Positions 7,968-16,230 of a stretch of 64,000 bases of DNA are shown here, piece after piece. The notes under the pieces were generated by a model. It saw only the letters and a program-made list of their open reading frames with translations, was not told the DNA's origin and made no database searches. Position 1 is the stretch's first letter, and each line of letters begins with the position of its first letter. A program made the position numbers and the translations under genes. This stretch comes from Delta-02 sp964513565 (GTDB taxonomy: Bacteria > Desulfobacterota > Syntrophorhabdia > Syntrophorhabdales > Syntrophorhabdaceae). The stretch covers positions 62,001 to 126,000 of the forward strand of contig CAZENE010000002.1 in NCBI GenBank assembly GCA_964513565.1, read 5' to 3'.

Positions 7968-10074
7968 ACTCAGAGCAGGGATCGCAGGCTGCGGGACGAT
8001 TTTTCATTTTCACCATGCCTTTATTCAATCCTATCCCAATGCCATCTTGTGTGCCGTGGCAGACAGGGATGAAAAAGCCCTGGAAAAGGCGCGTACTGTG
8101 TACGGCATACAAAATTGTTATACCAGCCTTGAAGAAATGATCAGGAAAGAATCGACAGATGTCATCCATATAACGACTCCGCCGCAGACCCATGCTTATC
8201 TCGCCGATATTGCCATGAACCTTAAAAACCATGTCTTCGTCGAGAAGCCTATGACGTTGGATCATGAAACGGCCAGGAGACTCTACGATATTGCCGAGAA
8301 AAATGATGTGAAACTGTGCGTCGACCATAACCACCTGTTCGATCCCTGGATGCTTCAGGCAAAAGATGTGCTGAAGGACCTGCGGCCCGAAGATATCTCG
8401 TACGTGGAAAGCTATTATGGCATAAACCCCAATATCCCCGAGATAACGGGATATCGGAAGGCCAATGAGATATCGTGGATCTATTCACTCCCGGGAGGCC
8501 TCTTTCATGATTTTCTCACGCATCCCCTGTACCTGATGCTTGAATACACGGGAAGGCCGCGAATCTTTCAAACCATGGCCCGGTCTTACGGAACCCTCCT
8601 CCAGGGGCTCTCCGACGAACTCCATATCATGGTTGACGGGGAAAAAGCGGTCGGCAAGCTCACAGTCTCCTTTAATTCACGGCCCTACCAGCACTTCCTT
8701 AAGGTCTATCATAAAAGGGCAATTATCACAGTCGATTTTAACAACATGACCATGATTGCCAATCGTCATACGGGACTGCCCGGTGCGGTCACAAAAATAG
8801 CCTCGAACCTGGGTACGGCGAAGGCGCTCAGCACCCAGACCGTGTCCAACGTATACCGCTTCGTGACGGGCAAATTGAAGCCATATTCAGGAATGAGAAA
8901 CTGCATCCATGGCTTTTACGACGCGATCCTTTATTCATCGGAACCTCCGGTCAGCCGGCAAAAGGCGCTTCAGGTGCTCGAGGTCATGGATTCGGTGTGG
9001 AAAGACGCGGGGCGTCTCCATCCCGTATTCAATAATGTTCTGGCCCCGGCAGGTGAAAGGCTCCCTCAGGTGAAGGGCCGCGTCCTTGTGACTGGGGCGG
9101 GCGGATTCCTCGGCCGGAGACTGACTGAAATGCTCGTTGAAAAAGGATTTGCCGTCCGCGTCCTCGTCCGCAAGCTGACAAATATAGATTTGTTCAGCAA
9201 GCTTGGTGTGGACGTGCATTACGGAGACCTTCGCGACGAACTCGCAGTGGCTCAGGCTATCGATGGGATGGACTATGTCGTGCATGCGGCGGCGGCTCAG
9301 GACGGTGATTGGGACACCTTCGACGCGACGACGGTCCAGGGCACGGAAAGGGTTTTGAGGCTATGCCGGCAGCTCAAGGTGCGGCGTGTGATCTATATCA
9401 GTTCGATGAGCGTCTATCAAATGAGCGGTCTCAACAGAAAAATCCTTATAACCGAAGACGCGCTGCTGGAACAGGACCCGGCTGCACGCGGTTTCTACAC
9501 ATTCTCCAAGCTTCAGGCGGAAAATGTGGCGCGCGGCCTGATGGCTGCCAACGGCAACGGTAAAGTGCCGACGGTCATATTAAGGCCGGCAACCATTTAC
9601 GGCCCCGGGGGGCCCGTGTTTACCCCCCTTATCGGGGTGTCCCTTTTTAACAAGATATTCATGATACTGGGGAAGAAGAAGCTGAAGCTCCCCCTTGTGT
9701 ATATCGATAACCTTGTCGATGCGATCATTCTGTGTATCGAGGATGAAAGGTCCTCAGGGCATACTTTCAATGTCATTGACGACGACGTTACGACAAAACA
9801 GAATTACGTAAAAAAACTGGCGCAGGAATTGTTCCCGTCATCGCATTCGGTAGCCCTGCCATACTGGCTGGTGAGGTCCCTGGTCCATTTCCAGGAGATC
9901 GCCTTTAAGGCTATGAAAAAGAATCCGGTGCTTACCCGATACCGCTTAAGCTCCGCCTCGACCGATGTTTCTTTCAGCAATGAAAAAATAAAAAACGAAC
10001 TATCGTGGTCGCCCCGGGTATCACTCGATGAAGGGTTGTCCCGGACCTTTTCATGGTTTAAGGAGAACACGTAA
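7960..10074 (+). CDS. Fused Gfo/Idh/MocA dehydrogenase and NAD-dependent epimerase
   Basis: This 704-residue two-domain protein is read without interruption. Residues 1 to about 350 form a Gfo/Idh/MocA oxidoreductase: the dinucleotide motif AGCGTIFHFHH, and VEKPMTLDHETARRL containing the family EKP with its catalytic Lys. From about residue 374 an extended short-chain dehydrogenase/epimerase begins: VLVTGAGGFLGRRL is the GxxGxxG NAD site and YTFSK near residue 513 is the YxxxK catalytic pair. Both halves would act on the same sugar or nucleotide-sugar, for instance oxidation followed by epimerisation or reduction. The gene overlaps the GT4 gene by 8 bases. Neither activity can be assigned a substrate. 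Confidence 0.88.
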   Translation: MDKLRAGIAGCGTIFHFHHAFIQSYPNAILCAVADRDEKALEKARTVYGIQNCYTSLEEMIRKESTDVIHITTPPQTHAYLADIAMNLKNHVFVEKPMTLDHETARRLYDIAEKNDVKLCVDHNHLFDPWMLQAKDVLKDLRPEDISYVESYYGINPNIPEITGYRKANEISWIYSLPGGLFHDFLTHPLYLMLEYTGRPRIFQTMARSYGTLLQGLSDELHIMVDGEKAVGKLTVSFNSRPYQHFLKVYHKRAIITVDFNNMTMIANRHTGLPGAVTKIASNLGTAKALSTQTVSNVYRFVTGKLKPYSGMRNCIHGFYDAILYSSEPPVSRQKALQVLEVMDSVWKDAGRLHPVFNNVLAPAGERLPQVKGRVLVTGAGGFLGRRLTEMLVEKGFAVRVLVRKLTNIDLFSKLGVDVHYGDLRDELAVAQAIDGMDYVVHAAAAQDGDWDTFDATTVQGTERVLRLCRQLKVRRVIYISSMSVYQMSGLNRKILITEDALLEQDPAARGFYTFSKLQAENVARGLMAANGNGKVPTVILRPATIYGPGGPVFTPLIGVSLFNKIFMILGKKKLKLPLVYIDNLVDAIILCIEDERSSGHTFNVIDDDVTTKQNYVKKLAQELFPSSHSVALPYWLVRSLVHFQEIAFKAMKKNPVLTRYRLSSASTDVSFSNEKIKNELSWSPRVSLDEGLSRTFSWFKENT

Positions 10075-10085
10075 GATTGCCTGCC

Positions 10086-11273
10086 ATGGTCACATTACTC
10101 TTTGTGATACCTCTCGGCTACCTAACTTTCAGCGTGTTCTACTACGTTTTTCTGGCCGCGGCATATTTCGCGGCCCGGGAAAAAAGGCCTTCCCCGGACG
10201 CCGTGCGCGGGCATAAATACCTTCTCCTTATCCCCGCTCATAACGAAGAACCCATAATTGGGCGCATTCTTTCAAGTCTGAGGGAAAGCAAATATGCCCA
10301 CACGCAATTTAAGACGTGGGTGATCGCCGATAATTGTGCGGACAAGACCGCTTTGCTGGCTCGGCAATACGGGGCAAAGGCCCTTGTGCGGTACGATGAG
10401 ACACGAAAAGGAAAGGGCTTCGCTATAGAATGGGCGCTAAAGGTTCTGGATACCAGTCCCTTTGATGCAGTTGTCGTTGCCGATGCTGACAATATTATTG
10501 ATCCGTGGTTTTTCCACGGACTCGACGAAGCGCTCAATTCGGGGAGCCGGGTGGTGCAGTGCAATAACTGCCTTGCTAATCCGGGCGAAACAGCATTCAC
10601 CCGGGTGATACATCTTTCGAGAACAATAAACAATCTTCTCTGTCACCATGCAAAATATAAGCTGGGCCTGTCATCTTACCTTATGGGCAACGGTATGTGC
10701 TTCACGACAGGACTCCTCGAGCGCTACCCCTTTTCAACAGGGACAATGGCCGAGGATTATGAATATTATGCGATCCTGGCTGCGCATGACGAGCCGATAG
10801 GGTTCGCCGTTAATTCGAAGCTGTACCACCAGGAATCGAAGGACCTTCGGTGCGCGTCGCGGCAGCGGCTTCGCTGGTCTTCGGGGCGCTTCGAGGTGGC
10901 ACGCAAATTTGGACTGAAATTGTTTATGCAAGGGATCAGGGCACGGAATCTCCGGATGATCGACGCGTCTTTCCCTCTCATCCTGCCCAATCTTTCCTTG
11001 ATGGTGAATTTGACCGTTTTGACAGCGGCAGCGGGGGTCCTCGTGCATTACCTGATCCATCCGGTACCTCACATTATTCTCTGGTCGGGCATCCTCATTG
11101 CCCTCGAACTGGCATATTTCATCAGCGGGGTGCGCCTTGCGAGGATGCGCGTGTTTTCATTCCTGTTTGCCCTGTGTTTTGCGCCGGTTTTCCTTCTCTG
11201 GAAAGGCTGTATCGATGTCCTGGGGTTGTCCGGGACCAGCCTCGGGCAATGGGGCAGGTCAGGGAGGGCTTAA
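10086..11273 (+). CDS. Membrane-bound family 2 glycosyltransferase
   Basis: About 395 residues. An N-terminal hydrophobic segment is followed by a GT-A domain (LLLIPAHNEEPIIGRILSSL; DADNIID as the DxD-type metal site) and the QRLRW motif, which is the Q(Q/R)xRW signature of processive beta-glycosyltransferases. Two or three C-terminal transmembrane segments follow, rich in Leu/Ile/Val. This layout resembles poly-N-acetylglucosamine or cellulose synthase-like enzymes, so it may polymerise and export a glycan, or add a single residue to a lipid. ATG 10086 is more plausible than TTG 10077, which lies 2 bases after the preceding stop. It sits at the end of the tightly packed glycan operon. Confidence 0.85.
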   Translation: MVTLLFVIPLGYLTFSVFYYVFLAAAYFAAREKRPSPDAVRGHKYLLLIPAHNEEPIIGRILSSLRESKYAHTQFKTWVIADNCADKTALLARQYGAKALVRYDETRKGKGFAIEWALKVLDTSPFDAVVVADADNIIDPWFFHGLDEALNSGSRVVQCNNCLANPGETAFTRVIHLSRTINNLLCHHAKYKLGLSSYLMGNGMCFTTGLLERYPFSTGTMAEDYEYYAILAAHDEPIGFAVNSKLYHQESKDLRCASRQRLRWSSGRFEVARKFGLKLFMQGIRARNLRMIDASFPLILPNLSLMVNLTVLTAAAGVLVHYLIHPVPHIILWSGILIALELAYFISGVRLARMRVFSFLFALCFAPVFLLWKGCIDVLGLSGTSLGQWGRSGRA

Positions 11274-11332
11274 ACGGACATCGGGTATACCGGGCAAAAC
11301 TCATTCTTGACAACTCCGGAAGGCGGTAGATA

Positions 11333-12124
11333 ATGGGACATCAGAATGTAAAGATCGATGACCATCTTCATAAGGTCAGAAAATTCCATGACAGGGACGC
11401 GGAAAAGTACCTGGCGGAACGATATCATTCGCGGACTTGCGAGGGCCTCGCATACCTTACGCGCAAGGAAATAATCTTGGGTATGGCTGATGTAAAGCCA
11501 TCCCGTATCCTTGATGTGGGGTGCGGCCCCGGTATCCTGACGCACAGTCTCATAGACATGGGGCATACCGTGTTCAGTGCGGACCTGTCGGGTGAAATGA
11601 TCGAAAAGGCCCGTCAGGCAGCTTCGCACGCATCGCCCGGAACCTTGTCACATTTCATCGTTAGTGACGCATCGCAGATCCCCATTGCGGGCAGCTGTAT
11701 GGACATGGTCTTCTCCATCGGCCTCCTATGTTACATCAAAAACCATGACCAGGTCCTCAATGAAATATACCGCGTCCTTAAGCCGGGCGGCTCGGCGATC
11801 ATCCAGATCAACAACATCCGGTGGCCCATGCTGTACCGGCTTTTTATCCCGCTGTACCACCGTCTTAAATCAATGATCTTCAGCAAGAACTACGATGGGA
11901 TCAATTTTGCATTCAATTTCTCATCGCGGAAAAAATTCCTCAAAGACCTTTCCCGGAGCCGGTTTAAAGTGCTTTGCCTCGAGAATTATGACTTCAGGAT
12001 ACCATTCTTCGATATTTTGCTGCCGCGCATATCGGTCAGAATGGGGAAAACGATGTTTCGCAGGAGGCATAATCCATTTTTTAAATGCTTTTCGCACGGT
12101 CTCCTGATCAAGGTGCAAAAATGA
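11333..12124 (+). CDS. Class I SAM-dependent methyltransferase
   Basis: A 263-residue protein with motif I ILDVGCGPGILTHSL, an acidic residue at the end of strand 2 (FSADLSGEM) and the post-motif RVLKPGGSAIIQ, all typical of the Methyltransf_11 group. The C-terminal third is basic and probably forms a lid over the acceptor. It is the last gene of the glycan operon and is separated by 59 bases from the GT2 gene. A likely role is O- or N-methylation of a sugar or of a lipid or quinone-like acceptor. The long inverted repeat just after the stop ends the transcript region. Confidence 0.83.
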   Translation: MGHQNVKIDDHLHKVRKFHDRDAEKYLAERYHSRTCEGLAYLTRKEIILGMADVKPSRILDVGCGPGILTHSLIDMGHTVFSADLSGEMIEKARQAASHASPGTLSHFIVSDASQIPIAGSCMDMVFSIGLLCYIKNHDQVLNEIYRVLKPGGSAIIQINNIRWPMLYRLFIPLYHRLKSMIFSKNYDGINFAFNFSSRKKFLKDLSRSRFKVLCLENYDFRIPFFDILLPRISVRMGKTMFRRRHNPFFKCFSHGLLIKVQK

Positions 12125-12125
12125 C

Positions 12126-12176
12126 AAAAAAAGGGGCCGGGGCCGCGGTTGTTGCCGCGAGCCCCGGCCCCTTTGA
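12126..12176 (-). terminator. Very long GC-rich terminator hairpin
   Basis: The arms at 12130-12143 (AAAGGGGCCGGGGC) and 12161-12174 (its exact complement) are closed by an inner stem 12144-12148/12155-12159 around a 6-base loop, with one unpaired base. Read on the minus strand the hairpin is followed by seven T, so it ends transcripts from the gene at 12192. It may also stop the plus-strand glycan operon, although there the T-run is only three bases. Confidence 0.9.
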
Positions 12177-12191
12177 GAAGATGTTAATGGA

Positions 12192-13028
12192 TCAGTTCGT
12201 TATCCTGAGGTTTTTTGGCGCCGGAAGCCCGGAAGCCGGCAGCGTGCCGGAGGGACCGACATAAGAATCGGCTACGACGATATCGTCATAATCCCTTTGG
12301 TGCTCTGTCGGGTAGGTCCAGGAATGACCGTACTGATTCCCGCCGATCTCGATGTACCGGATCGTCCAGCCTGAGGGCCACCATGTGGCATTCATCGTGC
12401 CGGCGGACACGCCGTCGACCCAGAACTGTGCCTGCCTGTTGACAAGGTCTATCTTGATCTCGTAGCAGACCCACCTGCCCGGCGTATACTGTGTATTGAG
12501 ACTGTACCCGGTAAAAAAATGGTTGGCGCCGCTCTGGGCATCCCACAGGTTCATCTGGATGTTGCTCCCGTTGACTTGGAATTCTGGGATAAGTATCTGG
12601 TTCCCATCCGCCTTCTTGAGCCTGAACAATTTCTGAAAATTCGAGAAAGATTTCGTGGAATCCCTCTGATACCACCTGAGATAGATGCGGCTGTAATCTT
12701 TACCGAGGTTTTTTCTGAGAATGTTCTCGCCCGTTGGCCAGCACTGCTGTTCGAGATTTATCCTGAAGGCGCGCTTGTTCGTCTGGCCGGGGCTCGATCT
12801 TTCGGCCGCGCCGACGATCTGGGCATTGGGCTGCCCGTAATTCTGGCACATTACATTCGATGAGAATGCGGAATAACCCGACGGCATACTCCCGGAGCAG
12901 TCCGACTGGGAACAGTTGTAATCGCGGGTGAACCCATCGAAATTCTCCTGCCAGATAACGGTCGCATGGCCTGTTCCTATGCCGACGAGTAATAACAACA
13001 TTGTAAAAAATATTATACTATGTTTCAC
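12192..13028 (-). CDS. Secreted lectin-fold protein, polysaccharide lyase-like
   Basis: The start is GTG 13028 with a perfect GGAGG 6-7 bases upstream, giving 278 residues; the longer in-frame ATG at 13169 reads through this ribosome binding site and is rejected. A signal peptide (KHSIIFFTMLLLLVGIGTGHA) is cleaved near residue 22. The mature part has the pattern of concanavalin-like jelly-roll proteins related to heparin lyase I and alginate lyase families: IYLRWYQRD, QNLWDAQSG-like strands, GRWVCYEIKIDL and AQFWVDGV. Four Cys near the N-terminus could pair. Exported through Sec and possibly type II secretion, it may bind or cut the polysaccharide made by the adjacent locus. Catalytic residues are not certain. 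Confidence 0.7.
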   Translation of the reverse strand: MKHSIIFFTMLLLLVGIGTGHATVIWQENFDGFTRDYNCSQSDCSGSMPSGYSAFSSNVMCQNYGQPNAQIVGAAERSSPGQTNKRAFRINLEQQCWPTGENILRKNLGKDYSRIYLRWYQRDSTKSFSNFQKLFRLKKADGNQILIPEFQVNGSNIQMNLWDAQSGANHFFTGYSLNTQYTPGRWVCYEIKIDLVNRQAQFWVDGVSAGTMNATWWPSGWTIRYIEIGGNQYGHSWTYPTEHQRDYDDIVVADSYVGPSGTLPASGLPAPKNLRITN

Positions 13029-13040
13029 GTATTTGCCTCC

Positions 13041-13165
13041 TTGTTTCAAACAGGATGGATGGAGCCCGCCTACCGGCATTGTTTCTTCCGGCTCGGATCT
13101 GTCGCCGGTCCGTACCATCTTGCCCATTACTAAGATTACCATAGAATCCCGGCAAGGCTGTCTAA
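13041..13165 (-). other. Structured leader between the two secreted-protein genes
   Basis: The roughly 140 bases between the stop at 13169 and the GTG at 13028 contain pairing elements on the minus strand: GAGCC near 13113 with GGCTC near 13080, around a CCGG/CCGG pair. No known riboswitch core was recognised; in particular the conserved GCAAACC and CGCAAAGC of cyclic-di-GMP riboswitches are absent. It could be only the intercistronic region of a two-gene operon. Confidence 0.25.
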
Positions 13166-13168
13166 TCA

Positions 13169-14452
13169 TTATCGTGCCCTGAAGGTTGCGGTCACGTAAA
13201 CGTTGCGCGTCATTGTCCCGCTGCAGGTGAGCCCGGTGCTGTTGCAGTCACCCGAATATCCCACGAAAACGGAGTTTGCGTCCGGTGTTGCGGTGAGCGT
13301 GACCCGTGTACCGTACGCATACGTCGGGCCCTCTGGACTTGCGGTTACCGTTCCGGACCCCGTCCCCGTCCTGGTTACCGTCAGCGAATAGGTCGTCCCG
13401 CCCGAAGAGGACCGGAAAGCTGCCCGGATAGTATGGTTCGCCGTCACGTTTGTGAACGTATAGGAACTGAGGGCTCCCACCGAACGTCCATCGACGGCGA
13501 CGTCACTGACCTGATACCCCGAGTTGGGAGTGATAATAAATGACCTGCTCGACCCGTATGCGACACTTACTGATCCCGATGGAGAGATTGAACCTCCCGT
13601 TCCCGCCGACGCGGTGATCGAGTACGAACCCGTCGTGGTCTTCGCCTTGAAGGTTGCGGTCACGTTGACGTTGCGTGTTATTGTCCCGCTGCAGGTGAGC
13701 CCGGTGCTGTTGCAGTCACCCGAAAATCCCACGAATTCGGAGTTTGCGTCCGGTGTTGCGGTGAGCGTGACCCGTGTACCGTACGCATACGTCGGGCCCG
13801 CCGGGTTGGTCGTTACCGTTCCGGACCCCGTCCCCGCCTTAGTTACCGTCAGCGTGTATGCGCCCCCTGACGTCGCGCCGGCCTGCGATACCGTGAATGA
13901 CCTTCCTGCGACCGTGAATGATGCCGACCGTGATGCCCCGGTGTTGGCGGCGACTGAATACGTTACCGAACCATTGCCGCTTCCGGTCGCACCCGAGGAG
14001 ATCTTGATCCATGAAACTCCTGTCGACGCGCTCCACGCGCATCCGGCAGCCGCGCTGACCGAGATAGTTCCTGTTCCGCCGGTGCTCCCGTAAGAAGCGC
14101 TTGTCGGTGAGACCGTGTATGTACATGAGTCGGAACTGCCGTAGATCACTTCATTCGAATAACTGCTTTCCGTTCTCGAAGAATCGTAGGCCGTTACGGT
14201 GATGTAATACCTGGTCCCGTCACTCAGGTTTGGTATAGTTGCCGTTGTCTTATTGCCCACGTCCCCACTTTGTATATAATTGCCGCTTGACAGTCCGTAA
14301 TAGACCTTGTATCCCGCTACACCCGATACGGGGTCCCAGGCAAGATATACATTTGCCGCTGTGCCGATGCTGGATGCTCCGAAAATGATCGAGCATATCG
14401 CCAGGACGAAAAACAGATACCTGACGGCGCTCCCGTGATTCTGGTGATACAT
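13169..14452 (-). CDS. Secreted FN3-BACON-B-repeat adhesin-like protein
   Basis: 427 residues from ATG 14452, with GGGAGG 4 bases upstream. Order of parts: a signal peptide (FVLAICSIIFGASSIGTAA); a fibronectin type III domain (VYLAWDPVSGVAGYKVYYGL ... YYITVTAYDSSRTES); a BACON-type domain (CAWSASTGVSWIKI ending FTVSQAGA); then three B-repeat-like modules. Modules one and three are almost identical and carry paired Cys (GDCNSTGLTC). There is no catalytic module, membrane anchor or sorting signal, so it is probably secreted or surface-attached and binds glycan. It lies upstream of the lyase-like gene on the same strand and probably shares a transcript with it. The ends of the repeats make the C-terminus prone to recombination. 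Confidence 0.8.
   Translation of the reverse strand: MYHQNHGSAVRYLFFVLAICSIIFGASSIGTAANVYLAWDPVSGVAGYKVYYGLSSGNYIQSGDVGNKTTATIPNLSDGTRYYITVTAYDSSRTESSYSNEVIYGSSDSCTYTVSPTSASYGSTGGTGTISVSAAAGCAWSASTGVSWIKISSGATGSGNGSVTYSVAANTGASRSASFTVAGRSFTVSQAGATSGGAYTLTVTKAGTGSGTVTTNPAGPTYAYGTRVTLTATPDANSEFVGFSGDCNSTGLTCSGTITRNVNVTATFKAKTTTGSYSITASAGTGGSISPSGSVSVAYGSSRSFIITPNSGYQVSDVAVDGRSVGALSSYTFTNVTANHTIRAAFRSSSGGTTYSLTVTRTGTGSGTVTASPEGPTYAYGTRVTLTATPDANSVFVGYSGDCNSTGLTCSGTMTRNVYVTATFRAR
13175..13392 (-). repeat. B-repeat module, copy nearest the C-terminus
   Basis: This stretch and 13643-13860 are near-identical direct repeats of about 218 bases, offset by exactly 468 bases (156 codons), so the reading frame is kept. 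They encode modules with TPDANS, FVG(F/Y)SGDCNSTG and TATF. The conservation at DNA level points to a recent duplication or gene conversion. Confidence 0.85.
13643..13860 (-). repeat. B-repeat module, inner copy
   Basis: Partner of the repeat at 13175-13392, with only scattered base differences. The module between them (SITASAGTGGSISPSG onward) is related but clearly diverged, so the identical pair skips one repeat. Confidence 0.85.
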
Positions 14453-14760
14453 AAAACCTCCCAACAAAAAAATTTCTAAAAAAACCGAAATTGGTTTCCC
14501 CGATGGGCAGGTTTAAAGGCAAATGGCGTGCCTTAAAGATAAAAATGTGCTATACTACCGCAGTTAAACGATTTATGAGCTTCGGTAACTTTATCTGTGC
14601 GGATTCAAATGAAGGGTTTCTCCTCCAGGTCAGTTCATTTATTGCAGGATTTTTCCTGCACATCCGGAACAACCAGAACAGAAAAATATCATTTTTGATG
14701 TAACCCGTTTTTCCGTCTCAGAACAAAACCGAATAACGCTTATGATCCGAAAGGTGTTCG
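14453..14760. promoter_or_regulatory. 308-base divergent intergenic region
   Basis: No gene is seen here. It must hold the promoters of the minus-strand FN3/BACON gene and the plus-strand kinase gene. Visible elements are a 7-base-pair hairpin TGCAGGA/TCCTGCA at 14643-14660, and an AAACC/GGTTT hairpin at 14482-14497 that on the minus strand runs into seven T, like a weak leader terminator. A TATGAT at 14741-14746 could be a -10 box for the kinase gene but has no good -35 partner. Confidence 0.45.
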
Positions 14761-16230
14761 ATGCGATTAAATATCTTTGCGCGGCTTTTATTCAGTTATT
14801 TTGCGATCATAATATTTTTCGGTATGATCAACGCCTACTCGGTATGGGTGCTTCATCGTCTCAATACAGAGGTGAGCATAATTTTTCAGTACGACCGGAA
14901 GGTCCTCGACCTTAAAGACCAAATGGGCAGCTCGATCGAGTCTCAGGCGGCATCGGCCCGTGAATTTTTTATAACTAGGAACCCCGTGCTGTTGAAACGG
15001 ATCGATGAGGGACAGAAAGAATTCGACAGGTATCTCGCACGCATGTCGTCCGCTGTATATGCACCTGAAAAAAGGGAGATACTCGTTCGGCTAATTTCAA
15101 ACTATGACGATTATAAACTGGCTATTAATAAAGAAATTGAGCGCCTCCGAACGGCTAAGGCTCCCGGCATCCCTAAGAAGGTGGATCTGATAGCCCGGGA
15201 CGTTTCCGACGATCTGAAAGTACTGCAGGAACATTATGAGACGGATATCGATGACAGGACAAACAGATTGCTGCATACTGCCGCGATGGCACAAAAGATC
15301 TCCATCGTATTGTTTTGTGCTGCAGTAATATTCATGATCCTGGGCCTTATCATAAATACCCGGGGAATCACGAGACCTCTTAATATTCTCAAGGAAAAAA
15401 CAAGGGAGATTTCGCGTGGAGTTTTTGAGGGGGACCTCGAAATAACGTCTCCTCGCGAGGTGTCTGAACTGGCCGGCGAACTGAACAGAATGTGTGAAAG
15501 TCTCAAAGAAGTGGACATAATGAAATCCGGTTTCTTCGCCAGCATGTCCCATGAGTTGCGGACTCCGCTTGCCTCGATCAAGCAGGGTATAAGTCTTCTG
15601 CGCGATCGCGCAGCAGGCCCGGTGCCGGACAAGCAAAAAAGGCTTTTCATCATATTAACGGAAGAAACCAATAGGCTTATAGAACTCGTCAACTCTATCC
15701 TTGAGCTTTCCAAGATGGAGGCGGGGATGATGCCGTTCGCGCTCAAGTACGATGACCTTCCGACACTCGTGCGTAAGGTTGTGAACGAAATGACTCCCCT
15801 TGTCGAGGCAAAGAAGGTCGGGATACGGATTGATTCCGGTGACGAAGAGGAAGTACCGCCTGTAAGACTGGACAGGGAACGCATCCTTCAGGCGCTTCGC
15901 AACCTCGTCGGCAACGCGGTAAAATTCACTCCGGAAAATGGAGAGATATCAATAGAGGTGTGCTGCCGAAATGGCTGCCTGGAATGCTCCATACATGATA
16001 CCGGCCCCGGTATTCCTGCCGAAAGCCTTGACAGGATCTTTGAAAAATTTCATCAGTCTCCCGTAAGGACCTCTGGTCCCATCAAGGGAACGGGACTGGG
16101 GCTTGCGTTTGTCAAACATATCATTGCTGCCCACGGGGGTTCCGTATGGGCCGAAAGCGAACCAGGAAAAGGAGCCACATTCGTTTTTGCTTTGCCGTTA
16201 GATAGGCAGGAGGTGAAAGTATGTCGTTAG
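14761..16230 (+). CDS. Membrane sensor histidine kinase
   Basis: 489 residues. Transmembrane helix one lies at about 9-30; a four-helix-bundle-like periplasmic part covers about 31-178; helix two is at 180-199; a HAMP linker follows. The HisKA phospho-acceptor is SMSHELRTPLASI (His near 264). The HATPase domain shows NAVKFTP near 384, DTGPGIP, and GTGLGLAF near 444. It autophosphorylates on His and should pass the phosphate to the NtrC-type regulator whose gene overlaps its 3' end by 10 bases. The start ATG has AAAGGTG upstream. Its position between the glycan locus and the secretion operon suggests an envelope-state signal, but the ligand is unknown. Confidence 0.92.
   Translation: MRLNIFARLLFSYFAIIIFFGMINAYSVWVLHRLNTEVSIIFQYDRKVLDLKDQMGSSIESQAASAREFFITRNPVLLKRIDEGQKEFDRYLARMSSAVYAPEKREILVRLISNYDDYKLAINKEIERLRTAKAPGIPKKVDLIARDVSDDLKVLQEHYETDIDDRTNRLLHTAAMAQKISIVLFCAAVIFMILGLIINTRGITRPLNILKEKTREISRGVFEGDLEITSPREVSELAGELNRMCESLKEVDIMKSGFFASMSHELRTPLASIKQGISLLRDRAAGPVPDKQKRLFIILTEETNRLIELVNSILELSKMEAGMMPFALKYDDLPTLVRKVVNEMTPLVEAKKVGIRIDSGDEEEVPPVRLDRERILQALRNLVGNAVKFTPENGEISIEVCCRNGCLECSIHDTGPGIPAESLDRIFEKFHQSPVRTSGPIKGTGLGLAFVKHIIAAHGGSVWAESEPGKGATFVFALPLDRQEVKVCR

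Noticed and set aside
12519..12863. Plus-strand frame of 114 codons inside the lectin-fold gene
   Set aside because: It is antisense to a protein with a clear signal peptide and strand pattern; no start signal.
13041..13165. Possible cyclic-di-GMP riboswitch
   Set aside because: A CCGGTAGG-like stretch caught the eye, but the conserved GCAAACC and CGCAAAGC parts are missing.
13029..13169. Extended N-terminus of the lectin-fold protein to ATG 13169
   Set aside because: The region includes the ribosome binding site for GTG 13028, and a signal peptide begins only there.
13524..14093. Plus-strand frame of 189 codons
   Set aside because: It mirrors the repetitive Thr/Val-rich minus-strand gene; repeats create long antisense frames.
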